Shown here: positions 1 to 8,504 of the stretch, piece by piece
How positions within the stretch are numbered: position 1 is the first letter of the stretch
Layout of the letters: the number at the start of each line of letters is the position of its first letter
Assembly: GCA_030583665.1 (NCBI GenBank)
Contig: CP129469.1
Span: 620,001 to 684,000 of the forward strand
Length of the DNA stretch: 64,000 nucleotides
Origin: Candidatus Jettenia sp. AMX2
Lineage (GTDB): Bacteria > Planctomycetota > Brocadiia > Brocadiales > Brocadiaceae
Direction of reading: 5' to 3'
Program-made: the position numbers and the translations under genes
The notes under the pieces: generated by a model
The model's input: only the letters and a program-made list of their open reading frames with translations
What the model was told of the DNA's origin: nothing
Database searches by the model: none

Positions 1-147
1 AGAATGCTCCTGAGGCTTACTTTCGCCTGTTTTAAAGGGAAATGCGTTTGTTTTCTTTGCAATCTCCAACGCGCCGCCTGTCATTGTAAGGGTCTTTTCT
101 GAAATAAGCTCAACGGAAGAGGCGGCCCTTTTGTCACCCTTTATCAT
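1..147 (-). CDS. Possible 3'-truncated hypothetical protein at window edge
   Basis: An open frame of 49 codons runs leftward from an ATG at 147 to the window edge without a stop. The frame stays open for 12 more codons upstream until a stop at 184-186, but I see no better start codon there and no clear ribosome binding site before the ATG. The visible product is short, polar and not recognised. It could be a real gene continuing outside the window, or a chance or decayed frame; the overlapping + strand frame looks less protein-like because of its high cysteine content. Confidence 0.25.
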   Translation of the reverse strand, partial: MIKGDKRAASSVELISEKTLTMTGGALEIAKKTNAFPFKTGESKPQEHS

Positions 148-238
148 GACTTTTTTAAAACCCCGTATGTTTCCTCTGTCTGTTTATAAACAATAGATTT
201 TCAGCTCTCACCATTATTTATGCTATTTTTAAAATATA

Positions 239-266
239 TTGACATTCTGATTGAATTTCGTATAAT
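239..266 (+). promoter_or_regulatory. Sigma70-type promoter for the first TonB receptor operon
   Basis: A perfect TTGACA at 239-244 and a perfect TATAAT at 261-266 are separated by 16 bp. The Fur-type palindrome starts 14 bp after the -10 box, so a bound repressor would cover the transcription start. The untranslated leader to the start codon at 516 is long, about 240 nt. Confidence 0.8.
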
Positions 267-280
267 GTTTCGCTATTTAT

Positions 281-297
281 TGAGAATGAGACTCATT
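281..297. promoter_or_regulatory. Fur-type operator (iron box 1)
   Basis: The palindrome TGAGAATGAGACTCA lies at 281-295, with the inner symmetric core AATGAG-A-CTCATT at 285-297. It matches the 7-1-7 layout of Fur boxes (two TGAnAAT-like half sites in inverted order). Near-identical 15-mers occur at 5453, 13540 and 19260, and a Fur-family gene is present at 42101. The position just downstream of the promoter suggests iron-dependent repression of the receptor and ABC genes. Confidence 0.75.
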
Positions 298-380
298 AAA
301 GTTAGGAGATTGCAAAGATACCCTATTACCGGAATAATGAATCGTGAACAAGTAAAATCATAAGCAAGCACCATCTTTTT

Positions 381-469
381 CCAGCCAGGTATAAAAACGT
401 TGCACTCGTGCTTCATTGCATCATACAGTTTTATAGCAAATAAGCATCGAAATTACCCAGCCAATTAAC
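381..469 (+). promoter_or_regulatory. Leader element shared by both TonB receptor transcripts, copy 1
   Basis: The leader contains AGCCAGGTA (383-391) and then AAATTACCCAGCCA (450-463). The same two strings, in the same order, recur at 5755-5763 and 5781-5794 ahead of the second TonB receptor, with a shorter spacer. GGTA and TACC could pair. The 14-nt identity is unlikely by chance in so short a region, but it does not match a riboswitch class I recognise. Confidence 0.4.
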
Positions 470-515
470 AGCATAACTTCTGTAGTGTTTTTTGGTACTA
501 TGAAAGGAGTTTCCA

Positions 516-2768
516 ATGTTGGTTTTTAAAAATTATTGGCTTGGTATCGCTATTACTTTCATCATACTTTCTTTCAAGACTGACACATATACCGGACTGG
601 CAGCAGATAATCAAAAGGTTCAACAAAATGGGGTTGGTGAAAGAACAGGTAAAAAAGATGGAGATGTATCGGAAAAAGATGAGAGTGAGATAACAGCGGT
701 AGAAAAGGTGAAAGAAGTTCAGTTAAAGGAAGTTCTGGTTGAAGGTACGCATCTTCGTTCACCATTAGCCGTACAGCCTACCACAAATATACCTTCACGG
801 GATCTGGAAATCAGAACGCCCCGTTCTCTTGAAGAAGTGCTGCAGGCGGTTCCCGGGATTCAGGCCCGTTCGCGCGGAGGAGATGATGTCAGGCTTTCCC
901 TCCGGGGTTCAGGATTGCAAAGCGTTGTTTTCACCAAGGCCCGTGGTGCAGATGTGCTGATAGATGGATTCCCTGTAAACAGCGCTGACGGAAATTTTGA
1001 TTACGGACTGCTTAGTCCTGTCATGGCCGAAAGCGTGCAGGTTTATCACGGTGGAGAAGCTTCCGCGTTAGGTTCACTGACGTTAGGAGGAGCAATTAAT
1101 CTCTCTTCACCAACCGGTAGGACAGTGGTGAACCGCATACGCCTTGACGGGGGCAGTTTTGGTTATGTCCGTGGGGTGGTGTCAGCAGGCTTTCTGGAAG
1201 GGAACTGGGACGGAGTGGCTCAGGTTGAAGTGCGCAGGGAGGATGGATTCCGGGACTTTTCGGATAACGATGCACAGAAAGCAGCAATGAATATTGGATA
1301 TGCCATTAGTGAAAACGTACAAAACAGATTATATCTTAATTTAGCCCGCGTTCATCAAAACGTGTCATTGCCCATTACCCAGGCAGAATTGGAAAGTAAT
1401 CCCTCGCAGGGGCGCGTAAATGGCCCTCCCGGTAATTTCAATATGAACAGTCTTAACAAACCGTTTTATGAAACGCTAACTGCACGCATTGCCGACCGGT
1501 TAACAATTGTGGTTAGTCCTGATGTCTTTTTGGAGGTTGAGTTACATTACCTTTTCCGGGATGTTGATTCTCGTCGCCAGTCCCTTCCGGTCCCTTTACC
1601 TTTGGCATTTTTACGGGGGCCAGGCTGGCTGGAGGCAAAGTCACATGATTTCGGAGGGCAATTACGTTTTACCCAAACAGGCACTTTGGCCGGAAACGAA
1701 AACCGTTTTGTCGGAGGAGTACGCATTGCCGGCATGTGGGGTACGGAGAAGCTCTTCCCTAATCTTCAGACGGTTAAAGGCGACAAGTTTGCCGATGGTG
1801 ATCTTTTCGCAAGCAATGTTGTGTTATATTTGGAAGATGAATATGATGTGACAGACCGGCTTACTTTTCTGGGAGGATTGAGGGCTTTTTATTCCAGGCG
1901 TGATTATGATGATAATTTTAATACTGGTGCCGGTGACTTAAGTAAAAACCAGAATTTTTCAGGAATTGCGCCAAGAATAGGTGCCCGCTGGAAATTAAAC
2001 AATACGGTAAAGCTTTTTGGTACCTTTAGCCATAATCCTGAACCTCCGGCTTTTGGTGATATTATTGCTATTCCGGTCAGGAATTCTGCGCCTCAGACAA
2101 TTACCATTCAGGACCTCAATACTCAGAAGGCGAATGTTCTGGAAACAGGTGTTGAATGTTTCACTGATACTTTCAGATGGCGGGCAACGGTTTACTATTC
2201 ATGGCTAAAAGATGAAATTATCCGCTTTTCACCGGAACCAGGGATAGCGACGGTCGGTAATCAGGTAGGAGTTAACGCAGATAAAACGAGACATTATGGT
2301 TTTGAAATGGGTTTTGACTGGACTTTTTGGCAAGGTGTTGAGCGTTTCAAAAATAGATCAGACAGCTTGCGCCTGCTTGGCCAATACACCCTGCGTGAGC
2401 ATCGTTTTCATAAGGATTCAACCTTTGGCAACAATAAACTTGCCGGTGTGCCAACACAATTACTCTACACTGAGTTGTTGTATGAAAATGCTTCCGGATT
2501 TTATGCCGGACCCAATGTTTCCGGTATTCCGGCCAGTTTTCCGATTGATAATGCAAATACTTTCAATGCAAATTCATTTGTGCTTTTGGGGGCCCGTGCA
2601 GGGTGGAGAGGGAAGAACTGGAGTGTATTTTTTGAAGGACGCAATCTTACCGATGAAGCCTATGTAGCGGCTTCACAAAACGAAATAGATGCAGGCGGAA
2701 CAGATCAAAGTGTTTTTTTCCCCGGGGAGGGGCGTTCTTTTTATGGAGGAGCCGAATGGCGCTGGTAA
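516..2768 (+). CDS. TonB-dependent outer-membrane receptor
   Basis: This 750-residue protein should be an outer-membrane beta-barrel that imports a bound iron or metal complex using energy from TonB-ExbB-ExbD. A hydrophobic signal peptide covers about residues 8-30. A charged, disordered stretch follows, then a TonB-box-like segment (KEVLVEGT) near residues 71-78. The plug domain includes LEEVLQAVPGIQ and the LSLRGSG motif; the remaining about 500 residues are barrel-like and end in an aromatic residue (Trp), as usual for outer-membrane proteins. The ATG has a good AAAGGAG ribosome site. It follows a strong promoter with a Fur box and overlaps the next gene by 13 nt, so receptor and ABC transporter are translationally coupled. 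The substrate cannot be read from the sequence. Confidence 0.9.
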   Translation: MLVFKNYWLGIAITFIILSFKTDTYTGLAADNQKVQQNGVGERTGKKDGDVSEKDESEITAVEKVKEVQLKEVLVEGTHLRSPLAVQPTTNIPSRDLEIRTPRSLEEVLQAVPGIQARSRGGDDVRLSLRGSGLQSVVFTKARGADVLIDGFPVNSADGNFDYGLLSPVMAESVQVYHGGEASALGSLTLGGAINLSSPTGRTVVNRIRLDGGSFGYVRGVVSAGFLEGNWDGVAQVEVRREDGFRDFSDNDAQKAAMNIGYAISENVQNRLYLNLARVHQNVSLPITQAELESNPSQGRVNGPPGNFNMNSLNKPFYETLTARIADRLTIVVSPDVFLEVELHYLFRDVDSRRQSLPVPLPLAFLRGPGWLEAKSHDFGGQLRFTQTGTLAGNENRFVGGVRIAGMWGTEKLFPNLQTVKGDKFADGDLFASNVVLYLEDEYDVTDRLTFLGGLRAFYSRRDYDDNFNTGAGDLSKNQNFSGIAPRIGARWKLNNTVKLFGTFSHNPEPPAFGDIIAIPVRNSAPQTITIQDLNTQKANVLETGVECFTDTFRWRATVYYSWLKDEIIRFSPEPGIATVGNQVGVNADKTRHYGFEMGFDWTFWQGVERFKNRSDSLRLLGQYTLREHRFHKDSTFGNNKLAGVPTQLLYTELLYENASGFYAGPNVSGIPASFPIDNANTFNANSFVLLGARAGWRGKNWSVFFEGRNLTDEAYVAASQNEIDAGGTDQSVFFPGEGRSFYGGAEWRW

Positions 2769-3760
2769 AAGTTGCTTTCACAAAGTGGTTTACCTTAGGA
2801 GTTCTGTTCGTCATGATTCATTGTGATGCGGGCAGGGTGCAGGCATCTGAACGCCGGCAAGAATTAACTCTGGCAGGGCCACCTTCAGTTGTATCTTTTC
2901 CGCTCATTCATATGGTGGAAAGCGGAGCGCTTGCAGCCTTTGCGGATCATGTCCGTTTTGAAATGTGGTCAAATCCTGACCAACTGCGTGTGCTCGTTAT
3001 CAAAAAACAAGCTGATATAGCCGCCGTTCCTTCCAATGTGGCTGCCAATCTGTATAATCGTGGTGCTCATGTGCGGTTGCTAAATATTTCGACGTGGGGT
3101 ATTCTTTGGATAGTGTCCCGGGATAAAGACCGCTTTACATTACCTGATTTTCAGGGGGAGACCATTGCCGTACCTTTTCGCGGGGATATGCCGGATATTC
3201 TTTTTGATACACTCGTTCAGGAGGCCGGATTGGATATAAGGAAGGATTTTGCAGTTCGGTATGTTGCATCCTTTTTGGACGCGGCCCAACTTCTTTTAGC
3301 CCGGCAGATACGCCACGCTTTACTTGCTGAGCCAATGGTTTCCCTGGTAATGGAACGAAGCAGATCTCTTCCTGCCAATGCCGGTGTTGCTGACCTTTAC
3401 AGGGATGTTTCTTTCCATGTTGAGTGGGGACGACTGTTCAACCGTGAGAAAAGAATTCCCCAGGCCGGGATTATTTCTATAGGCGATTGTAACCAGGAAT
3501 TGGTAAAAGCAGTGATTGATGCCTACGCGTCTTCACTTGAGTGGTGCCAGGCCAATCCAGAGGCATGCGGGGCGTTGGCGGTAAAATACCTTGGCATGAT
3601 TACGGTACCGGCAGCAGTGCAGGCTATCCGGTCCAGTCCGATGGAAGCAATACAGAGCTCGCTGGTCAAAGAATCTTTATCGTTTTTCTATAAGATACTT
3701 TTAAAAAAGAATCCGGCATTAATCGGAGGAAAAATGCCGGATGAAAATTTTTATTTTTAA
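2756..3760 (+). CDS. ABC transporter substrate-binding protein, NitT/TauT type
   Basis: This 334-residue exported protein starts inside the end of the receptor gene, with GGAGGA six bases before the ATG. A signal peptide ends near VQA at about residue 30. The body has the layout of the NMT1/SsuA/TauA periplasmic binding family: an early GPPSVVSFPL strand-turn, an I-K-K-Q-A-D-I-A segment, and the TLPDFQGETIAVP motif typical of the second lobe. With the permease and ATPase downstream it forms a complete importer. Members of this family bind nitrate, sulfonates, thiamine precursors or other small ligands. Pairing with a Fur-boxed TonB receptor suggests a metal chelate or metallophore here, which is inference. 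Confidence 0.8.
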   Translation: MALVKVAFTKWFTLGVLFVMIHCDAGRVQASERRQELTLAGPPSVVSFPLIHMVESGALAAFADHVRFEMWSNPDQLRVLVIKKQADIAAVPSNVAANLYNRGAHVRLLNISTWGILWIVSRDKDRFTLPDFQGETIAVPFRGDMPDILFDTLVQEAGLDIRKDFAVRYVASFLDAAQLLLARQIRHALLAEPMVSLVMERSRSLPANAGVADLYRDVSFHVEWGRLFNREKRIPQAGIISIGDCNQELVKAVIDAYASSLEWCQANPEACGALAVKYLGMITVPAAVQAIRSSPMEAIQSSLVKESLSFFYKILLKKNPALIGGKMPDENFYF

Positions 3761-3803
3761 GCATCGATGATTTTTGCAGAAAAATGAATGTCTGGTAAAA
3801 CGC

Positions 3804-4583
3804 ATGAAAAAAAATATTATTTTTGTGGTAGCAAAGCTATGGAGTGGGCGAAAATGGACGATGGGTCTTTTTTTATGGGTGGCAGTTTGGGAAATAATCA
3901 GTGTTTATTCTGATCCTTTAATTGTGCCAGGGCCTCGTGCCTCACTATATGCGTTATGGGGGCTTGTTGCCAGTGGAGCGCTCTGGCCAGAATTGAAAAC
4001 TACGACCTTCCGTGCTCTAAGTGGCTTTGGACTTGCATTTTTCTCCGGATCAGTGTTGGGCTTGCTTGCCGGAATGTTTCTGACGGTCTCTATGCTGATG
4101 CGTCCCGTTATTACCATTCTTACCGGAACACCGCCGATTGCCTGGCTGGTACTGGCGCTTCTCTGGTTTGGTTCGGGTAACGGTACCCCGGTATTTACTG
4201 CATTTATTGCCTGTCTTCCGGTGGTTTTTGTAAGCGGGATGCAGGGTGCACGCACCCTGGACGGTAATCTGAAGATGGTTGCAGGGGCATTTGAATTGCC
4301 GGCTCTGATGCGCCTTACCGATATCTATTTGCCTCATATGATTTCCTATCTGATTCCTGGTGCACTTACCGCATTGGGGATTTCCTGGAAGGTTACCGTG
4401 ATGGCAGAACTGCTTGCAACGGTTACCGGGGTTGGGGCAGCCCTGGCTGTAACCCGCAGCCATCTGGATACCGCCGGAACGATGGCCTGGATTTTATCCA
4501 CGGTTATCGTTCTTCTGAGTGTTGAATATTTGGTGTTTGAACCTGTGAAACGAAGAACGGAGCGATGGCGTACCCTGGAGTAG
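3804..4583 (+). CDS. ABC transporter permease, SsuC/TauC type
   Basis: The inner-membrane permease of about 259 residues has around six hydrophobic segments. The cytoplasmic coupling motif of the BPD_transp_1 family is visible around residues 140-190 (ELPALMRLTDIYLPHMISYLIPG), with the E-x-P and L-P features typical of the ATPase contact loop. I chose the ATG at 3804 because the frame upstream begins only with a TTG at 3774; both starts lack a strong ribosome site. The gene overlaps the ATPase gene by 19 nt, so the two are coupled. It should form a homodimeric channel fed by the binding protein encoded just upstream. Confidence 0.85.
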   Translation: MKKNIIFVVAKLWSGRKWTMGLFLWVAVWEIISVYSDPLIVPGPRASLYALWGLVASGALWPELKTTTFRALSGFGLAFFSGSVLGLLAGMFLTVSMLMRPVITILTGTPPIAWLVLALLWFGSGNGTPVFTAFIACLPVVFVSGMQGARTLDGNLKMVAGAFELPALMRLTDIYLPHMISYLIPGALTALGISWKVTVMAELLATVTGVGAALAVTRSHLDTAGTMAWILSTVIVLLSVEYLVFEPVKRRTERWRTLE

Positions 4584-5323
4584 AAAAAATCACAGGCTCT
4601 GAAATTGCCCTCGAAGTTAACGGTCTGTATTATTCTTATGCGGCAACGCCCGTGCTTGAAAAAATTAATCTCAGGATTCTTCGTGGGATGCGTCTTGCAG
4701 TTGCAGGGCCTTCCGGTTGTGGTAAAACAACGCTTCTTAAGATTTGTGCCGGGCTTTTGCCTGTACGTGCAGGGGAGATACGCCGCGGTTATGCTCTGGG
4801 GGCTTTTGTGTTCCAGCAACCGTTTTTATTACCCTGGAAAAGTGCCGGTGAAAATATTTCGCTTGGCCTGAAGGCCCGCGGGGTGTCACGAAATGAACGT
4901 ATGAGGCAGACGGTGCATATGGCTGAGTATGTGGGATTAACACGGGCGGATTTAAAAAAATACCCCCATCAGCTATCCGGAGGAATGCAATGCCGGACAG
5001 CTTTTGCCCGCGCTCTGGTACTGGATCCTGATATGGTGTTTCTGGATGAACCTTTTGCTTCGCTTGATATTGGGTTGAAATACGATTGTTACCGGTTCCT
5101 CATTACTAGAAAAACAATGAGTATGCTTTTGATTACCCACGATTTAACCGAAGCGGTACGGCTGGCAGACACAATACTCATCATGGCCCCTAATCCTGGC
5201 CATGTGGCAGGATGTTTTGATATACGTGTTCCCATAGATGAAAGAGATGAATCGATGATTTCTGACTATACAAATTTCCTTCTCTCTGATCCTGTTGTAC
5301 AGACGAGTTTTCGTCTGAAATGA
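4565..5323 (+). CDS. ABC transporter ATP-binding protein, SsuB/TauB type
   Basis: This 252-residue cytoplasmic ATPase powers the transporter. Walker A is GPSGCGKTT near residues 49-57, the Q-loop is in FQQPFLLPW, the signature is LSGGMQ, and Walker B with its catalytic Glu is MVFLDEPFASLD, followed by the H-loop ITHDLTEA. The signature continues as CRTAFARAL where most relatives have QRxAxARAL, a minor deviation. A GGAG precedes the ATG by a few bases. This is the last gene of the first Fur-boxed unit; no clear terminator follows before the next promoter at 5417. Confidence 0.9.
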   Translation: MAYPGVEKITGSEIALEVNGLYYSYAATPVLEKINLRILRGMRLAVAGPSGCGKTTLLKICAGLLPVRAGEIRRGYALGAFVFQQPFLLPWKSAGENISLGLKARGVSRNERMRQTVHMAEYVGLTRADLKKYPHQLSGGMQCRTAFARALVLDPDMVFLDEPFASLDIGLKYDCYRFLITRKTMSMLLITHDLTEAVRLADTILIMAPNPGHVAGCFDIRVPIDERDESMISDYTNFLLSDPVVQTSFRLK

Positions 5324-5416
5324 AAGGCCGGATGTTTAGCACCTGGCGATTATGCTTACCAGTATTTATTTTATGATGGCAAGGCAGAAAGCAGTGTAAT
5401 TTATTTTTTATAGCGC

Positions 5417-5444
5417 TTGATTTTTGTTGTGCATTCTCTATAAT
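5417..5444 (+). promoter_or_regulatory. Sigma70-type promoter for hemP and second TonB receptor
   Basis: TTGATT at 5417-5422 and a perfect TATAAT at 5439-5444 are separated by 16 bp. The Fur-type palindrome begins eight bases later, giving the same promoter-operator layout as at 239-297 and 13502-13554. Confidence 0.75.
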
Positions 5445-5452
5445 GTTTTTAG

Positions 5453-5467
5453 TGAGAAAGAGTCTCA
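5453..5467. promoter_or_regulatory. Fur-type operator (iron box 2)
   Basis: TGAGAAAGAGTCTCA differs from the other three boxes at one or two positions but keeps the TGAGA...TCTCA inverted arms. It lies between the promoter and hemP. Confidence 0.7.
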
Positions 5468-5557
5468 ATTGAAATAGCCAGCTTTCGGGAAATATTTTTA
5501 CGGATGAATGCAAGTATACACCCTTTTATATATTTTACCTAAGAGGAGAATAGGTAT

Positions 5558-5734
5558 ATGCAAGATAACAAACATGATAAAGATTATATCATTCAATCAA
5601 CCGGTACAGAAGGGAAGCGCATTATCAGGTCGGAGGATATTTTTCAGAACAGGAGAGAAGTAATTATCTGGCATGGTACTGAGCGGTATCGGTTGTTGAT
5701 TACCAAAGCCGGCAAACTCATATTAAACAAGTAA
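5558..5734 (+). CDS. hemP: HemP family small protein
   Basis: This 58-residue gene begins with an ATG at 5558 after GAGGAG (5543-5548 region). The C-terminal half carries the HemP family signature: a Ser-Glu-Asp segment, then RREVIIWHG, then a YRLLITKAGKLILNK ending, which is the conserved tail of the family. HemP proteins are small proteins linked to haem uptake loci; in some proteobacteria the homologue (HmuP) activates transcription of haem receptor genes. Its place between a Fur box and a TonB receptor fits that role exactly. Size is normal for the family. Confidence 0.88.
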   Translation: MQDNKHDKDYIIQSTGTEGKRIIRSEDIFQNRREVIIWHGTERYRLLITKAGKLILNK

Positions 5735-5745
5735 AGTTGTAACGA

Positions 5746-5800
5746 TTTTTTTCAAGCCAGGTAGCTTTCATACCATTATAAAATTACCCAGCCACAGTTA
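5746..5800 (+). promoter_or_regulatory. Leader element shared by both TonB receptor transcripts, copy 2
   Basis: AGCCAGGTA (5755-5763) and AAATTACCCAGCCA (5781-5794) repeat the strings found at 383-391 and 450-463. Here the spacer is 17 nt instead of 58. The element lies between hemP and the receptor at 5991, so it may control the receptor separately from hemP. Confidence 0.4.
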
Positions 5801-5990
5801 CATGCTCTTGTAACAATTTCTTAACAAAAAACAATATTGTAAGCTTGATTTATTAACGCATTTTTCTGTACTAGGATTAGAAATATCTGTCAGACATTTT
5901 TCTCTATTTAAACCATGTGTGGATGGTGACATTTGTAATTTGCCTGGTCTAATAATGTTTCTGGGTTTTTAGCTTTATGAAGGGAGAAGT

Positions 5991-8258
5991 GTGAAGGCGA
6001 ACGTTAAAAATTTTTTGTTGGTGTTAGTAATAGCATTTTTCATGTTTTGTATAAAAACCGAAGCAGACGTTTTCTATGCAGACGATAAACAGGAGAGCCA
6101 ATACGGCAAAAGTGCATCAATCATTGAAAATGCAGATAAAACAGAAATACAGGGAGAGAAGACCGCACTAAATGAGGAAGCTGCAATGGTAAAAGAAGTT
6201 GTAGTAGTAGGTAATCCTGTCGGGGAAAATTTCCGGCTAAACGATCCTGTACCTCAGACAGGTGTTTCGCGGGAGACTTTTGAGAATCGTTTTAACATGC
6301 GGGCAGGTGATATGATAAAAAGAATGCCAGGTGTTACCTTTGAAGGCCCGCCTGGTGAAAACCAGGATGTTCGGTTACTTGGTTTAGATAAAGAATTTAC
6401 CCGTGTGCAGCTTGATGGAATACAACTGCCGGGTGCTGGCGAAAAACGTGAGTTTCAGGTTAACCGGATTTCTGCTTTCCTTATCGATGATGTTCGTGTT
6501 ATCCGGAATCCAACGGCAGAATATGAAAGTGACGGCATTGCTGGCAGAGTAGATGTCCGGACACGCCCTATTCCCGAGAAACTTACCATTCACGGCCGTC
6601 TCGGATATGGAACCCGTGACGGATTCCATGATTCTTTCTGGCATCAGGCTGTTGGTTTCGGCATAAGACCAACGAAATGGTTTGGAATTATGGCTGCATT
6701 TGATAATTTGGAAGATGTCTTCGAAAAAGATAAGAGCCGGATAGAATCGACTGGTAAAACCGAAAAAGAAGACGAGAGGGTGCCAAGGAAATCAAGGAAT
6801 ATGTATCTTGATCTTGGATTTTTTTATGGCCCCGGTGAATTTCATATAAAACCATTGTATCTTGACAGGGATGAAGATAAGAGAAAAAGGAAAGTAAAAG
6901 AGGATATTACAAAGCCAGAAGTAAGCAATGAAGAGCTGGAAACAGAATTTGAAAGGAAGTTCCAGAAGACTGTTGGCATTGGTCTCCATCATTTGTATAC
7001 CTTTCGAGAAGGGATCGTATGGGATACGTTAATTGGATATTATGTTAGTAATGAGAAAAAGAAAGATAAGGAGAAACTCAAGTTTAAAGAGAAGGATTTT
7101 GATTTTGTTTTGGACAAAACAGAGTTTGAAAAAGAAGACAAAGAGGATGAGACATGGAATTTTTCCTCATCGTTGCTGATTCCTTTTGAGTTAGGGTTGC
7201 GGCAAGAATTAAAGTTCGGAGGAGCCCTCAGATTCCGGGACAGGTTCCGGGATAAAAGCGAGAAATTTGAGGTTGATTCAAAAGGTAACATAAAAGATTT
7301 AAGAAAGCCCAAAGATTCTTATGCGCTTTCAGAAGACTACCATGCTGCTTTTGTTCAAAATCAGGTATGGGTTGCCGACCGCTTCAGTGTTCTGCCTGGG
7401 GTACGCCTGGAGTATGTTGAGCTTAATTCGAGGAGTGGCGATGGTACAAAAGGAGAGAGTACCTTCACTGATATTAATCCTTCCCTGCACCTGCTCTATC
7501 AGTTTCGGGATGATGTAAGTTTTCGTGGTGCAGTCTCCCGGGGTGTAAACCGTCCAAAGTTTGATGAATTATCTCCCTTTGAACAGGAGGAGGATAAAAA
7601 AATTAAAATAGGTAATCCGAACCTTGAGCCTGCAAGATCCTGGAATTTTAATCTGGGATCCGATTATGTTGGAAAATATCTGATGTTTGGCATCAATTTA
7701 TTTTACAAAAATATTTCAGATGTAATTGAGGAAATTGATACCGGAATTGTTCGGGATGGAAAGGAGGTTTTCAGGATTGAAAATGTCGGCGATGGATGGG
7801 TCAGGGGTGTTGAGCTTGAGCAGAGGGTCGGTCTTGGAATGATGAATATTCCGGCGCTTAACCGTTTTATTCTTTGGGCAAACGAGTCTTTCCTTGATTC
7901 TGAGTTAAAAGATGCGGGCGGGAAAAGACGTCGTTTTAAAGATCAGCCCCGTTTTGTATCAAATCTTGGGTTTGACTATATCTATGAACCGTTTGGCGCT
8001 ATTTTCACTGCATCGTGGAACTATATCGGAGAACGGAAAAACATTGAGGCGGATAAAGAAAAGACTATCAAGCCTTTTTCTACGATTGATTTGGCTGTCC
8101 GTCAACGCGTTGTTAACCGGCTCAATTGCTTTGTTGAGGTTGAGAATGTAACTGATGAAAAAAGGAGAGAAAAAGAGTTAAAAACAGACGGGACGCTTGC
8201 CAGCATGGCTGAATCGAATGGGCGGACATTCTGGTTCGGACTTGAGTATAAGTTTTAA
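5991..8258 (+). CDS. TonB-dependent outer-membrane receptor with charge-rich loops
   Basis: This 755-residue receptor starts at a GTG with AGGGAGAAG just before it. A signal peptide spans about residues 8-27. A TonB-box-like VKEVVVVGNP lies near residue 66-75, and the plug has RAGDMIKRMPGVTF and DVRLLGLDKEF. The barrel follows, with VSRGVNRPKFDELSPF typical of TonB receptors and a terminal Phe. Several predicted extracellular loops are extremely rich in Lys, Glu, Asp and Arg (about residues 240-265, 295-330 and 350-385). The gene sits behind hemP and a Fur box, so haem or an iron complex is a reasonable ligand, but the charged loops are unlike usual haem receptors and I see no clear FRAP/NPNL haem motif. 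Confidence 0.88.
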   Translation: MKANVKNFLLVLVIAFFMFCIKTEADVFYADDKQESQYGKSASIIENADKTEIQGEKTALNEEAAMVKEVVVVGNPVGENFRLNDPVPQTGVSRETFENRFNMRAGDMIKRMPGVTFEGPPGENQDVRLLGLDKEFTRVQLDGIQLPGAGEKREFQVNRISAFLIDDVRVIRNPTAEYESDGIAGRVDVRTRPIPEKLTIHGRLGYGTRDGFHDSFWHQAVGFGIRPTKWFGIMAAFDNLEDVFEKDKSRIESTGKTEKEDERVPRKSRNMYLDLGFFYGPGEFHIKPLYLDRDEDKRKRKVKEDITKPEVSNEELETEFERKFQKTVGIGLHHLYTFREGIVWDTLIGYYVSNEKKKDKEKLKFKEKDFDFVLDKTEFEKEDKEDETWNFSSSLLIPFELGLRQELKFGGALRFRDRFRDKSEKFEVDSKGNIKDLRKPKDSYALSEDYHAAFVQNQVWVADRFSVLPGVRLEYVELNSRSGDGTKGESTFTDINPSLHLLYQFRDDVSFRGAVSRGVNRPKFDELSPFEQEEDKKIKIGNPNLEPARSWNFNLGSDYVGKYLMFGINLFYKNISDVIEEIDTGIVRDGKEVFRIENVGDGWVRGVELEQRVGLGMMNIPALNRFILWANESFLDSELKDAGGKRRRFKDQPRFVSNLGFDYIYEPFGAIFTASWNYIGERKNIEADKEKTIKPFSTIDLAVRQRVVNRLNCFVEVENVTDEKRREKELKTDGTLASMAESNGRTFWFGLEYKF

Positions 8259-8269
8259 TTTCAAAGTAG

Positions 8270-8286
8270 GGCAGGCACCGCCTGCC
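8270..8286. repeat. Short GC-rich hairpin after the receptor gene
   Basis: GGCAGGC and GCCTGCC are separated by a three-base loop. There is no T-run after it, so it is a weak terminator candidate; it may be part of the repeat that follows. Confidence 0.4.
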
Positions 8287-8308
8287 GGAAATAACCGAAT
8301 TGTGAAAA

Positions 8309-8384
8309 TGTCATCGCGAGGAGTGGAGTGACGAAGCAGTTTCTGTTTTTGAGATTGCTTCGGGGAAGGTCCTGTAATGACCGG
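8309..8384. repeat. Dispersed intergenic repeat, copy A (degenerate)
   Basis: The segment begins TGTCATCGCGAGGAG, continues with GACGAAGCAG, contains GAGATTGCTTC, and ends near TAATGACC, so its ends are roughly inverted. Related copies lie at 25061-25126 and 59193-59255. The family resembles the GTCATTGCGAGGA...GAAGCAATCTC repeats scattered between genes in many bacterial genomes. It holds no gene. Confidence 0.6.
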
Positions 8385-8504
8385 TGTACCGGTGGGTAGT
8401 TTTTATGAGTAAGGGGATATGACCGGTTTCATCCGTATAATACTATCACGGTATTTCTTTCTGAATGCTATGGTATCTTATGTGGTTTTAAAAGGAGGTA
8501 TACA

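Noticed and set aside
381-469. Cobalamin riboswitch ahead of the first TonB receptor
   Set aside because: The AGCCAGG string recalls the B12 box, but the GCCACTG core and other conserved blocks are missing.
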